In this document: in pieces, positions 1-13,765 of the stretch
Layout: every line of letters begins with the position of its first letter
How positions within the stretch are numbered: the first letter of the stretch is position 1
NCBI RefSeq assembly: GCF_028858725.1
Contig: NC_084762.1
Coordinates: 33,757,298-33,821,297, forward strand
Direction of reading: 5' to 3'
Source: Colius striatus
Lineage: Eukaryota; Chordata; Aves; Coliiformes; Coliidae
DNA: 64,000 nt
Program-made: the position numbers and the translations under genes
Notes under the pieces: generated by a model
Seen by the model: the letters and a program-made list of their open reading frames with translations, nothing else
What the model was told of the DNA's origin: nothing
The model's database searches: none

Positions 1-3000
1 CACATGGATGTAGTTATATGGTGGTTTAATATTTGCTTGTGTAACTATAGATAAAAATTTTGTCAAACTATAAAAATACTGATATCTACTGGAGGTTTCT
101 TTCTATATCCAGAAGAAATAGGAATTACGTACATGAGATAAAGCTGTGCATAAAGATCTGGCAGCCTGACACACTGAGTAGGCCTGTGCTCTCACTGAAG
201 GTTGGGGCTGCATTAATGTTAGTTTCCTTTCAACCATGACAGGAAAGGAGGAGGGAGGTCTGGAAAGCACCATCTGCTTTTCCAGATTGCTGTTAATCTG
301 CCAATAATTCATATCGGATATAAAGAATTGATGCTATGAGAGAACGTTAAAACTATATAAAGACTTCGGTGTATGGAGCATTCACAGGAAAAACAGGCAT
401 CAGGTTGTCTTCACGAGCCAGGAGGGTAGAGAACCCTCAAAAATTCATCTTGTGGGTAGAAGAAGAGGATAATCCTCTGATAATCAAAGAAAAAAACCTG
501 GAAGTCAACAAAAAAGCTTTGCAAAGAACATTTTAAGGTTGAACAAGCAACACTGGAGAAACAGGGCATGCATAGGAATGAATGCAATCCTGGCTTTGGG
601 GAACGTGCAGGCTATGCATTGTGAGCCCATGATGGTTTCTCTGGCAATACACATTGGAAACAGCCTCAAGAAAAAGGTCACATGAAGGGAGCCTGAAGTC
701 ACTTGGAAAGGGTGGCAGGGTAGCACCAGTGAGAAAGAAAAGCATGGAGTGATACATCTGAGGTGAAACACTAATCCCATAACAGTTGACTGTGGTTTTT
801 AGATTGACCAGAAAAGGTCAACATATGGTGTGCTGGGAAAACTGCCAGCAGAAGTACTGCTATTTTTTTTAATGTTTTTAAAACAAATTTCAACCTTTTC
901 CTTATCTATGCAGCTCTATTAGAGAAAGGAGTGCCAGCTACTATGACAGCTCTACTTCTTACAGCACCCTTGAAGATGTAGATTGAGCAGGAGTGAGATA
1001 CATACAGGTGACAATTCACTGAAATAAGACTGTTTTGTCCCCTACCTGGTATGGCAGCATGACATGGGCACAGGAACCTCTGACTGCATCTCTCCAAGTA
1101 AACCAAACAGGGTGTAGACACAGGCCTGAGCACTGAGAAGCGATCAGCCTTACCACGAAAGCATTAGCACAGTTTCTAGCAGTTTTGGTGTATGTCAAAT
1201 GACATTGCTGATGTCTAGTAATACTTCAAGAGCTAATGCAGGTCAGCAGCCATGCTGAATGTACCCAGCCTCTCTGATGGGGAGGATGGGTTAAGAAAGA
1301 CAAACTGTATGAACATGACCTCAGCCATGCCTGTTGGACCCAGGATCACAAAGCAGTCCCTGGCCTACTTTATTTAGCAATGCAGATACAGCCTTTGAGT
1401 CCAGACTCCAATTATTCATATGTGCCTCTACACTTTGCCCCTATTGCATTCACACAATCACACGTTGCCCTCTTTGGAGCAATTTGCCAGTTCCAGAGCT
1501 TGAATCCAACCATTAAAACAAGTATGAAGGCTTTTGCATAGGCAAACACAGTGTTTTGGATCCATCCTACTATCCCTTCCCATCCAAGGAGTTTTACAAA
1601 GGTGAGTAAATAGCCTTTCAAAACTATTACCTTTGCATTCCTGCAAAAGTCCCTGGTGTCTTGTGCAGTGAGAAAATGTCTTACAACAACTACATTTCAC
1701 ACTAGAAGTGAAAGTACAGATCTACTCTGACACTAGGAAAAGAAAATCACTTGCCTCTCTGAGGACAGAAAGCTGGTACAGCAACATAAGTGATCTGGCA
1801 GTTCTTGCATAAACAGGAAGGGAAGAATTCCACAAATTTGATGACATGTGGGCTTTATTTTCAGAGTTGTTTGATTGACGAGTGACTGTGAAGGGGTGCT
1901 GTGTACAGGGAGCTCTGCTGATGGGCCTCGTGATCCAAAGCTGGAAGGAGCTCTAGACTGATATCATTGCTACCCGATGACAATTTTCTGGCTCTAGGGG
2001 GTATTTCTTCTGTCAGACATACTGGATTCTAAGTGCCATCTCTCCTTCATTTCATATGTCTTTTTTTTTCTCATAGTTTTTTTTTTTTACCTTCCCCTCT
2101 GAGTTTTCTTACTGTATAAAACATGTGAATGGGTAAGGATTGTAGCCTGAAATCATGAATGTGGTGTCTCTGTTTCACTCTAAATTTTACAATCCTCGCT
2201 TTACACACAATAATAACTACCAGTAAAATAACTGGTTTTATTCTCCTCTCTGGTAAGCTTAAGCTGCAGCTTAAAGTTTTGCCTTTGTGAAAAGACCACA
2301 ACAGAAGCAGAGGCCTCAGCCACAACCTAATGGCACAACACCTTAAGACTGCATCAGTAAAAGCTTAGTCTAATGACTCACTTCTTAGAAGCAGGACAGA
2401 GTTAGTAAATAATAAAATTTTTGGACTAAATAAAATAACTGGGAAAAAAATCCCAAATGGATAAGATTTTGGATACACAAGACCTTTAACGGGTTCTTTG
2501 CCATAAGGCAGTCATGGTTTAAAACTTTAGTATCCTAGATATTAGCCTTTTGACAGACGTGCAATGACTTTCAAAGGGAAAAAACTCAGCATGTTAATTA
2601 ATAAGTTCATTTTATGTATGACATGCAAAGCACTAATTCCAGAAATTATACTATGAAATTCGCTTATATTCTACTTATCCAAAGTATGTGTTGAAGTATA
2701 TGTTGTTTGACTTAGTGGTTTGTTTTATGAAAAGAAAATGAAAGACATCATTTGTATAGCTGCTTAATGTTTTATTCCTGGCTGGGTATTTGGACTAGGA
2801 AGACAACAGCTTTCCTTTTGGCTGTTAGTGTTTAATTATTCGATGTTAACAGCCAAGAAGTAAGCTGTTAGCCCTCCTCCTCTTCTTCACAGCTTTTCTT
2901 TCCCTTGTGAGTCTAAATCCGTCCTTCACACATATGAAGAGCAATTTGAATTGTAGGGATTGCATTTTGGCCTCACAGGAAACAGCCTATGGCTTACTGT

Positions 3001-5608
3001 ATTTCCTTTTAATATTGGCGTGGTTTGCTCTCCATTGTTTTAAAACAACACAGTATCAGCTTTGTTTCCTCTGTCTTTGATGCTTTCCTTTAAACACCAT
3101 CACAGACTCTTCTCCTTCACAGACCTGCTCCCAAGTTAAGCTCTCTCAGTACAAGTTCTGAAATGTAATGACTATTCTGCCCAAATCCCCATACCTGCTG
3201 CTAGGCAAAATAAATAATGTCTAAAAGTAGTGGTGTTCCTCCTGCTTCCTGAGAATCTTCAATAGGACAAGATCTCACAAGATCTAACTATATTAACTTT
3301 AGAAGCATTTAAGTTTTCTTGAAAGATGGCAGATCCAGGTATTGGAGGATGATGACTGCTTGAATCATTCCAAATAATACCTCATAAAGTAAACCACATA
3401 TTCACTATATTTGGGTCATGTGCATGAAGGCCCAATCCAGTAGTGTCATCTTAAGCAGCATGTAAGCTGTCTTTTTCTAAAGACTCAAAGAAGTCATACA
3501 TCTTGCCTCTCTAGGCTGTGAGAAACTCGTGACATAATCACACACCTTCCTTGAACAGAGCTTTCCCATTTACTCTGGTCTGAAAAAAAACCAGATTCAT
3601 CTGCTCCAGCAAAGTGTAATAAAAAGCTGGCATGTACCCCTTCATGACAGATCATCCCAAGACACTTTTGCTACATCAGTCATAGATACACAACTGTTAC
3701 GTCTCTGTCCTAATCTTTGCTTAATAAATCATTGCATTCAGGTTACATTATAGACTGCTTGAATTCCCAGCAGTCTCATCCACTTGAAATGTTAAGGGCA
3801 AAAAGAATACACCACATATGCAAAGCCATGAACTTATTGTGAGTCTAGCTGCAGTCTTAAGAGTAAGAGTCTAATGAAAGAATTACACATCCATTACAAT
3901 GATGACAAAACTTATATTCAGTTAAAATTTTGTGTATACACATAAACATTTTAATACATACAGATTTTTTTGGTGGTGTGCTTTCCTTTCTGCTGCCCTT
4001 CTAGGTCTTAGAGATGATAGCCTCAGCTTAGGAGGAGGGGAACCATGATACAGCTATCAGAATTTAAGCCTTTTGCCATATGATGTTGATGGTTTCTTCT
4101 TCCTCAACTAAGGATCTGCTTGGAGACCCATGCTCTGCTCCTTGGTCTTTCTTCACCCATGTTATACATGTACTTACTACATATGTTGTGTAATACATAT
4201 GTTAGATACTTAACATTTGTTTCCTTTAATGTCCCCAACTGATTTTACTCAGCCCTAACAGTTGCCTTCTGTTAGTCACTAGTAAGTGACCTTTGTGAGC
4301 TGTTCATTGCCCTGGAGCCTCTGGTATCATCCTGTCCCTGTATTCTCAAGGTGCTTTATCCTAGGGTTGGTCATACACAGCTTATTCTACAGAGAATAAG
4401 TACTTTACCAATATCTTCTAGTTAAAAAGACATATAAGAATAGGTGTTACACCACACAGTTGCTCAAAGCGGATCAAAAGCTATAAGTAAGTAACAGTTA
4501 CCTGGTTGTTAGACAATCATTGTTACAAGTAAACAAGCTAAAAGAAATCTGCAGGTAGGCCACGGGGAATCCACAAAGGTCCAGGTGCTTCCATTGTTCA
4601 CTTCAGACACAGCTTGTGGCCTCTTACTATAAATGGCAACACTTTATCTACTGGGCTACAAAGCTACATTCAGCTTTTCCTTGAACACTGGTATTATAAT
4701 AGAGATCTGAAAAAATACAACAGAAAAGTCTCTAGTTGAATTCTGAGTTTGAAGAAACCTCAAGAATTTACGTCTTCGGATCAGAAGTAGACCTCTGGAA
4801 AGTGATGGGGGTTGTGATGCAAACCCTTCTCTTTTGAGATCAGATATTCAATTCAGATCAGATTAGAAGGGACTAGATTTCACTACTCATCAGTCAGTCT
4901 CTACAATAAATGTCTGAATTACAAGTTTGCCATCGTACAAGAAACAAACAGACATTTTTATTCATTCCAAAATAAAAGTAAAACTGAAGATTTCGTGGCT
5001 GTGAGATCATGTAATACCTTCTTTGGTCCAAATGAAAGCTTACATCTCACCAAAATGAAGCAATCATACTCCTCAAAGGTGGTGGCTGCTCCCTCTCCTG
5101 CTCAAAATGCAGGAATAAATAGCATATGTGAGTCTCCAGGACAGTCAACATAATCCTCAGTCTCTGCCTGTATGTCCAAACACAAATGTAGATTTAGACT
5201 GAGGCTCACTGTCTTTGACCTCTCCATTTCAACCTGTGTGTTACTTTGAAAAAAAAGGTTGTTAATTATCATGTAATGATAAAAAATGAAATCCTATGAA
5301 ATCCATGTAACTCCTACCTTAGCCTTTACTCTTTCATGTGTTTTTCTTGTGACGTCCTCTTATATCAAGAGGGGAATTACTATCAGACACAGGATCTCAC
5401 AGCTCGCAGAAGAGTCAACATGACTTTTACTCCTATTATCTTCCAAAAACGTATGAGATTCTAATTCCATCCAATCATGTTTCACATGATTTCCAGGCAC
5501 TGTCAGCATCGTCATTCTCATTTACCTCTACGTAGACTCATTCTGGAATTTAGTGATGAAACTTCCAGCTGACGACACTGTGTAGAGACCACTGAGCTAA
5601 GTCAAGGG
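1..5608. other. Gene-free AT-rich stretch
   Basis: No coding exon, RNA gene or clear repeat was recognised here. Open frames are short (under 95 codons), lack conserved motifs and lie on both strands as expected by chance. Short poly-T and poly-A runs occur, for example near 2060 and 2085. The stretch ends at the first CR1 fragment. Regulatory elements cannot be excluded without cross-species alignment. Confidence 0.5.
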
Positions 5609-6135
5609 AGCCTCCTCCTGGAGTCATGTGTCCAGTTCTGGGCTCCTCAGCTCAAGAGGGACAGGGAAGTGCTGGAGAGAGTCCAGCGCAGGGCCACCAA
5701 GACGATCAGGGGACTGGAACTTCTTTCATATGAGGAAAGGCTGCTGGAACTGGGGCTGTTTAGTCTGGAGAAGAGGAGACTGAGGGAAGATCTTATTAAC
5801 ATTTATAAATATCTAAAGGGTGGGTATCGGGAGGTTGGGACATCCCTTTTTTCTATAGTAGGTAGCAACAGAACAAGGAGTAATGAGATGAAGCTGGAAC
5901 ACAAAAAGTTCCACTTAAACAAAAGAAAAAATTATTTCACTGTGAGGGTGAGGGAGCCCTGGCACAGGCTGCCCAGAGGGGTTGTGGAGTCTCCTTCCTT
6001 GGAGGTCTTGAAGACCCGCCTGGACATGTTCCTATGCCACCTGATCTAGGTGACCCTGCTTCTGCAGGGGGGTTGGACTAGATGATCTCTAAAGGTCCCT
6101 TCCAACCCCTACCATTCTATGATTCTATGATTCTA
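5609..6135 (+). mobile_element. CR1 LINE, 3'-terminal fragment
   Basis: This is a 5'-truncated chicken-repeat-1 retrotransposon. An open frame at 5669-6049 encodes the C-terminal end of CR1 ORF2 (reverse transcriptase polyprotein), starting [18 protein letters not shown] and ending just before the short 3' UTR. The 3' end is diagnostic: 'ggttggactagatgatctct', then 'ccttccaacccctaccattc', then ATTCTATG-type repeats. It is one of the younger-looking copies in the window because the frame is still open. It is only a tail fragment and cannot move itself. Confidence 0.93.
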
Positions 6136-6835
6136 AGTCCTCTGCAAACAGACAGAATGTGATTCTGGACCACAAAAACTGACTTATGAGACCTGCTCTA
6201 GATGTTTTAGGAAACATTCTCATGCTTTGAGTCTACAACATGTAGGAAAGAGACGGCTCAGTTTTTGAAGACTGTGTCTTTGTTTGCAACCCATCAACTG
6301 TATCAATTTGGGCTACTCATCTTGAAAGAAAGGAAACAGGACAAAAGATAGTAATTATACTGGCAGAATTTTTCAAAAATCAAAATTCCCCACACAAGTT
6401 AAGATTTCCTGACTGTTTTGTATAGCCTAAGTGACTGAGGAATGTATCCACCTTTTAACCACTGGAAGTTGTTATTGATTTCCCCACCAGACGAAGTAGC
6501 ATGTACAGTTTTGATGATTCCTGTAGACATGTGATTTATTTATTTGGAGTGCATAATATATTCCTAGCTAATATCACAGAACTCTCTCTACTTGGTTCAG
6601 TAACTCAAAAATTCAAGCTCCAAACGCTGAATACAACCACAGAAAAAAAAACGAAGAATCTTCCTTCTCTCCATAACTCTCCAAGATCTTTGATAATCCG
6701 AAGTAGGGTTTTATTGAGGTTCTGTTCAACCTCAGCTCTTTAACTCAACTACTGCCCAGCAGAAGTATCTCAAGTTTCAGAGAACATAGGCATTCAAATC
6801 AGTGTCAGAAAGGCCCCACAAGAAACATATTGTTG
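6136..6835. other. Gene-free spacer between two CR1 fragments
   Basis: Nothing recognisable was found. An 80-codon open frame at 6501-6743 has no family features. Confidence 0.4.
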
Positions 6836-7375
6836 TAGGATAACTCAGATTGGAAAAGACCTTGAAAGGTAAGTCCCTGTTACCTACAGCTCAAAGGTGG
6901 GTCACTATGAGATCAGACCGGGCTTCCCAGGGCATTATCCATCAAGTCTTGAAAACATCTCAGCAATTCTTATCTCAGTCTTCTGCACGGTCACTCTGGG
7001 CAACCTGTTTCGATGCATGACTGTCCTCATGGTGAAAAGGTATTTTCTTCTATCTAACACCTCTCATTTCTACTTATGGCTATTGTTTCTCATCCTGCTG
7101 CTGTGAAAAGCCTGCCTTCAACTCTTTTACGACCTCTGTGTAGGCACAGGAAGTCTGCTCTTAAGCCTCGTGTTCTCTAGGCCATACAGGTCCAGTTCCC
7201 TCAGCCTCCCCTTAAGTGCTCCAGTCTCTCACCATTTCTGCTGGATTTGCTCCAGCTTATCACTGCCCTTCTTATATTGAGGTGCTCAAAACTGGAAACA
7301 GACAGCCTCTGCTGTGAACTGACACATTGTGCCAGCACTCTCCTGTATTTCCTAGCTGAAACTTCATACTTTTGT
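6836..7375 (-). mobile_element. CR1 LINE, old antisense fragment
   Basis: This is reverse-oriented CR1. It begins with the complement of the 3' end ('gattggaaaagaccttgaaa'), continues through 'cttcccagggcattatccat' and 'gggcaacctgtttcgatgca', and then through complements of the ORF2 tail ('ccagttccctcagcctcccc', 'ctggatttgctccagcttat'). It has many indels and stops, so it is an ancient copy. The boundaries are approximate to about 20 bp. Confidence 0.75.
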
Positions 7376-10300
7376 CTCAAGTGCAAAGCATTATGCAGAG
7401 GAATATTTGTAACTTACTTGTAATTTGTAAACTTAGTAGTTTGAGGATTAAACTCTTCAGTTCCCACACTGCTTTTATGGAAGGACAGCATCCATCTCAC
7501 AAGAAACAATGTACAAAGTTCATCTCAACTTGGCAAGTCTGACCTGAGACAAACATTATTCTTTCTTCAATAACATGACAAAAGAAGACATCTTTTATTG
7601 CCTTGGGATCAGTTGCAGAAGCAGGTGTGATCTATCCAACACTTTCATCTCAAGCTGTATTTTTCCTGGAAAAAAAAGGCAGGATGACACTACACCCTCT
7701 CAGCAGAAACCCAAGCAGTGCTTTCTGGCAACGAACAAAGGTGGGCACATAGACAAAGAAATCTGGAGTAGCATTGATGCAGTACAGAAATGAAAGTGGG
7801 GGCACTGCACTGGCTTTACTCAGATGTAAATGGCTTTATCCCACACACAGTAACAAAGAACGGGACCTGTGACTGCTGCCCTTCTCCTCAAGCAAAACAA
7901 AACAGTGCCTGTGCAAGACCAACCACTATCTAGACCAAGACCAAGATCAAGACAGTTCTTCAATGAACAATAACCCATATATGGACTCAAGCTACCTACA
8001 AATGATGCATCTCATACAAAGTAGCAGCTGCAACTAGTCAAGATACCAGGGGTTGAGAAGCATTACCATTGTTTAAAGTGATATCATAAAAGCCAGTCCA
8101 GGCAAAGTCTCTTAAGACTCTACTTTGGACTCATAGAAAGCAGGCATTAGGTATTGCAGTGCCAGGTAAATAGGAGGTAATGCCTCCTATCGTGCATGTC
8201 GTATGTTGCATCAGGTAACACTCACATTACCCTGTTACATACATATGCATCCATTTTCTCAGAACCTATATGCACATTCATTAATTCCTCAGAATTCATT
8301 TACTTAGGTGCATCCTCTTTGGGCATGCACCCTTAATCATGAAGAAAGTCCTTGAAGGTCTTCAAGGACCCTCTGGTGGTCATTGTCTTGATACTCCTTC
8401 AGTTCTGAGTCTGCACATTATCAGTTTATTTATATAACTAATTTCTTCTTTCCACAGCTAGCAGTTCTTGATCACAAAGTTCTGATATTTCAGTTTATGC
8501 TTTAGTCTGCATCTACCTCCTGAATGTCTCAAGATAGTTGACATCTGTATCTCCAGTGTTTTAGGGCAGCTGAAGCTGAAGCAAGCACAAGATAAAGTTA
8601 TAAAGTTATGGTAAGAATGAAACATTCCATTTTAAGACCATATGCATCAAATGCAGAAAAGTTCAGGGATTAGCCTGGCCAAAACTTGAAGGCAGCAAAT
8701 GGGGAAAATAAGGAAATTATGGTGGCATTGCTTGTTAATAATGACTATTAATGGCTCTGAGGAATTAATAATATCTCAGAGTATTATGTTTGTCTACTGT
8801 CTTACTTCAAGAGAAAATGTAGGTCTGCTTTTATTTTAAATTTACTTCCAGGTCTGAATGAGAGACTGTTGTCTTCTGATGCCCCTTAACAATCTTCCAG
8901 GGAGACTGTGCTACAGTGGTTTTACCAGGCAGCATCAAGTGAGGGTGAGAAGTGAAAAGTAAGAAGGGAAGCACTGCATGAAGGCTCTTCTGTCACCACA
9001 GGTGCTGGAAATACTTAGCATGGGCATGCTAATTAGGTATTGCAGTAACACTTTCAAGTCCAGGATCTGATGGTGTTAAATGCACAGAGAAAAAAAAAAT
9101 CAGACATTGTATGTGAAAGTATTGCTTTGACTCTTTACATATGCCTGTTTATAATGAAACAATCAAGTCACACGTGGAATGCCAGAACCTGTGGTGACAT
9201 AATTCTACAACTTTTTAATCTGCCTTTGCAGTTTTTTCACAGCCAGGTACTTCACAAAGACACTTATGGTAAGATAGGGTGTTGTGTTAGAAACGTATGC
9301 CAGTTTTTATGACAAGGTTCCTCGTCATCTGATCCATTAATTATCAACAGCACTATTGTTCCCAACTTTAGCATTATCCGAAAGCCACTTTCTTATAGTA
9401 GATGGTAGGGAAACAGGTTCTGGAGCATTAACGGGATTGTCTCACAGCACTTTCCAGCTAAACGTAGTGATCAGGTAGCTTTTTAAGGTGCGAGTTTTTC
9501 AATTACTTGATGCTCATGCATTGTAGGGGCAAGGCAATACATTTCCTTACATAAATATCATCTTCCCAAAGTACAGAGGTAGTTCCACAGCCTGTGAATC
9601 AGCAACAGATTTTACTAAGCCTGTCTTTTTACATAGTAAAGTAGCTAACTGAGTTCTTCTTCAAAGCTTTTAGCATCTTGTCTACCGAAGAACCACCCAG
9701 CCCTGAGACTCCAGATGGACAAATACTACCAAGGGAAAGAACCAGGCTTCATATCTCAAACAATGAGCCTGCCAGAGGCTCTTAAGTCAGAGAGTCAGCA
9801 AGAGGGGGACAGGACCACTGGTAAAGTAAAAATCTGTACCTGTGGAGACAAAGGGATGAGGAGTTGTCTACCAAACAGAGCACTTAGACACACAGATATC
9901 AGCGTGTAGTGGCTTTAACTCATTTTAGGGAGATATCCTAGAGACTGAATCGTTTCCTATTGGCAAACAAGGGGCTGGCAGCCCCTTTTTCTTTCAGAGA
10001 ATTAGTTCAAGGGAAGAAAGAATAAAGGGTGAGTTTATATTTAGTAGTTTTCTTCCTTCTACTAGAATCACTGGGAATGCTGACAGGAAATTCAGAAAAA
10101 CATACTTTTTTCCTGAAATTGTACCAGAAATTAACTTTTATGTGTTTCTCTGGCCACCTAGTGTACGTTGTAGGCATCTTCTAAGACGATCTGTGTGAGA
10201 TCTACACATAGCAGAAATGGTGTAGGCTACTGAGAAGAAAGAACTTTATATAAAATGATTTATGAGCCAGCAGATAGATCTGAATGCACAGGTGGCAAGT

Positions 10301-10674
10301 GAGAAATGAACAAGCAGAAGGCCTGGGAACAGTGCCTAGTGAATTTTGGGAAAGCACTCTGAAGCACATCTGAGTTTTTGCTTGCATCTTCCATGCAAAG
10401 TAGAGCACGAGCCTAGAGCCTGCTCTTACATGGAATCCAGTAACTCAATGCCAGCCTTGCATACATGCCCAGACATAATCTTTTTGTGGATGTGTGTGTG
10501 AGGACGGTCAAAACCAGGGACAGGAGTGTGGAGTAAACCTGCAGTGCTGCAGACTCATTCTCATGCTCTTTGCAGGAAGGCAACCAGTTTCATTAACTGC
10601 ATCTTCAGCGAGACTGTGAGGACACCAAATTTCAGAGCTGGAGAATTAGCACTGCAGTCTGAGTGACCTTAGCC
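7376..10674. other. Gene-free AT-rich stretch
   Basis: No exon or named repeat was recognised. Short A-runs occur near 9095. Open frames at 7575-7793, 9070-9312 and 9715-9909 show no conserved domain and no flanking splice signals that would make them convincing. Confidence 0.4.
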
Positions 10675-10985
10675 ATATGGAGGAATGTGACAACAAAAAC
10701 CTCTTGAAGTTCAGGAAGGACAAATGTTAAGTCCTGCATCTTGGATGGAGCAACATCATGCAACAAGACACAGTGTGAGTCAACAGACAGCAGCTCTACA
10801 GAAAGGACCTGGGTGTCCCAGGGGAGCTACAGGGACAAGTACCCAGAGAAACTCTGAAATCTCTCTCCTTGGAGGTTTTCAAAACGCAATTGGACAAGGC
10901 CCTCAGCAACCTGATGGAGCTTGGATGTTTGCCCTGCAGGGACTGCACCAAAGATGACCAGGAATCCTTTTCAAAGCATGTTTTT
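10675..10985 (+). mobile_element. CR1 LINE fragment with internal deletion
   Basis: The first part (10675-10815) matches the CR1 ORF2 segment that reads as Lys-rich 'EVQEGQMLSPAS'-like text before the 'dlgv' region. It jumps directly to the last ORF2 segment ('cttggaggttttcaaaacgc', encoding EVFKTQLDKALSNL) and a decayed 3' tail. Several hundred bases of consensus between these two segments are missing, so the copy is internally deleted. Boundaries are approximate. Confidence 0.7.
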
Positions 10986-12002
10986 GTTACAACCTATCCC
11001 CATATTTCCAATATTGCTTCACATCATCAAAGCTACCTAGTGTTAACTGCTGGTTCCAATTAAATTTCCAGAAAATGAGGGAAGATGTGTCTTATTTTAT
11101 TTCAGCCTACCATATAGTCTAAGTTACAGCAAACTACATTCTGTCTTTCCATGGCTACATATTGAGAATGTAGTAGAGCCATGAAAAGGTGAGGCCATCG
11201 AATCCTTCATCAAGATGTTAACTAGCTGTTGATTTAAATTGTGGGGGTTTTTTTAAGAAAGAAAACATCTTCTAGTCATCCTTTTGGACAGAATTGCTCT
11301 GTCTTCCTTATTACTTTGTAATTTCATAATTTCTCTACTCTCCAGTGAAAAGGCCTGGCTAAAGAGGTCTTAATTTCTAATGCAGGAAAAGTAGTAGATT
11401 CCAGAAGGTGGGAAAGGTAAAAAAAGACCCACAATTTTCACTCTATATCCTCAGAAAGAGATGTCTATCACTCTCTTTCTTTTCCTGCCAAGCCAATTCC
11501 AAAGGCTACCTGGCTTCACCAAAACCATCCTTGAGGTCTGCAGAGTTTATTCTGTTGCCCTGCTGGCAGAGCTTAGGGGTCAAAGAGGGAGCCATATTGC
11601 ACTGCGGCCAGATCTGGTGTGATGCACCACAGCTTATGGCCATTGTCCTGTTTGAGTCTCAAGATCTGTTGCTCCTATGATGGAACTCAGTTCTTCCACA
11701 GCCTAAGGAAACAGCTGCAAAAGAAGGGGACTGAGCTAAAGAAAAGAACATTGTGCTGTAACACCAGCTTCACTGGAGACTGAACTTAAGCTGACTTAAC
11801 AAGCCAGGTTTTGACCTGCTGCACAGGAGCAAATCAGCAGTGTTCACAATTCTGTCCTGCTGGTATCCAGAGGTGAGAGGAACTTTTCAGTTACAGAATT
11901 CACTAGTTCCTTAAATACACACACAAAAAGTTTTCCAAGGTTTCTTTAGGAGGTTTTCTTTTTATCTCTCATTGCTTACGCAATTATTTTGATATAAGAC
12001 TA
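10986..12002. other. Gene-free spacer
   Basis: No exon, RNA gene or repeat was recognised. The 90-codon frame at 11408-11680 has no family features. Confidence 0.4.
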
Positions 12003-12735
12003 AATCACAGAATCACAGAATGATAGAGGCTTGAAGGGAATTCTAAAGATCATCTAGTCCAACTCCAATGCTAAAGGAAGATCACCTAGATCAGGTCACA
12101 CATGAACTTCCAGTGAAGGAGACTCCACATCCTCCCCGGGCAGCCTGTGCCAGGGCTCCATCACCCTCACAGGAAAGTTTTTCCTTAAGTTTAAATGGAA
12201 CTTTTTGTGTTCCAGTTTCATCCCATTACCCCTTTTCTTGTTGCTGAACACTACAGAAAAAGTGTTGCCCAATCACCTTGACATGTATATTTTAAATACT
12301 CCTAAGTATTAATGAGGTCCCCTCTCAGTCCCCTCCAAGCTGAGCAGCCCCAGTTCCCACAGCCTTTCCTCAAAAGGAAGATGCTCCAGTACCCTGATCA
12401 TCTTGGTGGCCCTGCGCTGGGCTCTCTCCAGTAGTTCTCTGTCTCTCTTGAGCTGGGGAGCCCAGAACTGGACACAGCACTCCAGATGACACCTCACCAG
12501 GTCAGAGTAGAGGGGGAGCAGAACCTGCCTTGACCTGCTGGCCACACTCTTCTTGATGCATCCCAGGATGCCATTGGCCTTCTTGGCCATGAGGACACAT
12601 TGCTGGCTCATGGTTACTTTATTATCAACCAGCACTCCCAGGTCTCTCTCTGCAGAGCTGCTCTCCAGCAGGTCAATTCCCAGCCTGTACTGGTGCATGG
12701 GGTTGTTCCTCCTGAGCTGCAGGACTCTGCACTAA
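12003..12735 (-). mobile_element. CR1 LINE, antisense 3' fragment
   Basis: It begins with the complement of the CR1 tail ('aatcacagaatcacagaatg') and runs through the complement of the ORF2 C-terminus. The frame at 12309-12698 on the minus strand encodes the RT-proximal tail ([20 protein letters not shown], then [20 protein letters not shown]). The open frame is interrupted downstream by frameshifts. It is 5'-truncated and non-functional. Confidence 0.92.
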
Positions 12736-13707
12736 AATGGACAGCAGCAATGGGACTAAACTAGTCAAAATGTACAGTGTTTTCTTCCCAGTGCATAGGG
12801 GTGACTCAGTTGCCATGCGCAGCACAAAACACTGCCAAAGGATGGAAAAGCACTAACAGATACTCTAATCCTGAGTTGGCACAATGAACGTGAAGCAAAT
12901 TTAATGTTTCACCGAAATTCATGTGGAAGAACATACTCGAGCAGCATTTACTGACTTATCATCTTTTTTAAGTGCTATCCTGAATTGACAATTTTTTTTT
13001 TTCTTCAAGGATCATGGTGCTGCTCAAATTTTTGCTCTCTGGAAAGTCTGTGTTGATGACTGTGACCTGCCAAGTACGATTTTATGAGGGTTTTGTGTTT
13101 CATCACCACTGTACACTCTCAGATTATTTCATCACCAAAACAAAGTTAGAGATCAGGTGCTCTGTCAGCAGCAGCTGGGATGCAGGGTTGGGTTTCATCT
13201 CAAACAATCTGGCACCTACAATGTTGACAAATGCTCCAACTACTCTTGAGTTGCTGTTCACAGTTCTTCAGCTTCCTGGAGCAACAGGTACCTACCACAG
13301 CACTTTTCCACCTGACACTAAAACGGGTTAGCAGAACTAAACCCTAGAAATGAAATTTTGCCACCAGCAACTACAAAAGGTGCACAACTATTAGCAGCTA
13401 CATTATGGAAATTTAAAGCTAGCTAATTTAAAATTAAATCTCACCATCAAGAGGCAAGATCTGTGTCGTTCACTCAGAGAAAAAGAGTTCATCAAGTTAC
13501 CCATTCTCAAGAAATGCCAGGGAAAAGTGGGGACAAAAGGACTATCACTGGATGAAGTAGTGGCATTCCTACCCTGTTCCTATCAGGAACAAACTGCTGC
13601 ATGTGAATGACCTTGCTTGGACAACAGGACAAAAAAACACCTCTGTGCTTTCTGCAAAACATAGATACTTTTTCAGAGAAGCTACGCTGCCGCAGCCACA
13701 AAAACAA
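12736..13707. other. Gene-free spacer
   Basis: A T-rich tract followed by 'cttcaag' near 12995-13010 resembles a splice acceptor, but the following frame closes after about 25 codons and has no recognisable domain. Nothing else was seen. Confidence 0.35.
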
Positions 13708-13765
13708 GGGGATTGGACTAATGATCTTTAGAGGTTCCTTCCAACCCCTACCATTCTGTAATCTA
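13708..13765 (+). mobile_element. CR1 3'-end stub
   Basis: Only the last ~58 bp of CR1 remain: 'ggggattggactaatgatct', then 'ccaacccctaccattctgta'. It is a severely 5'-truncated insertion. Confidence 0.8.

Noticed and set aside
12309-12698. 129-codon minus-strand frame with conserved-looking sequence
   Set aside because: It is the C-terminal part of CR1 ORF2 inside a truncated LINE, not a host gene.
12996-13070. Polypyrimidine tract and AG resembling a splice acceptor, followed by a short frame
   Set aside because: The frame closes after ~25 codons, no donor fits, and no partner exon was found nearby.
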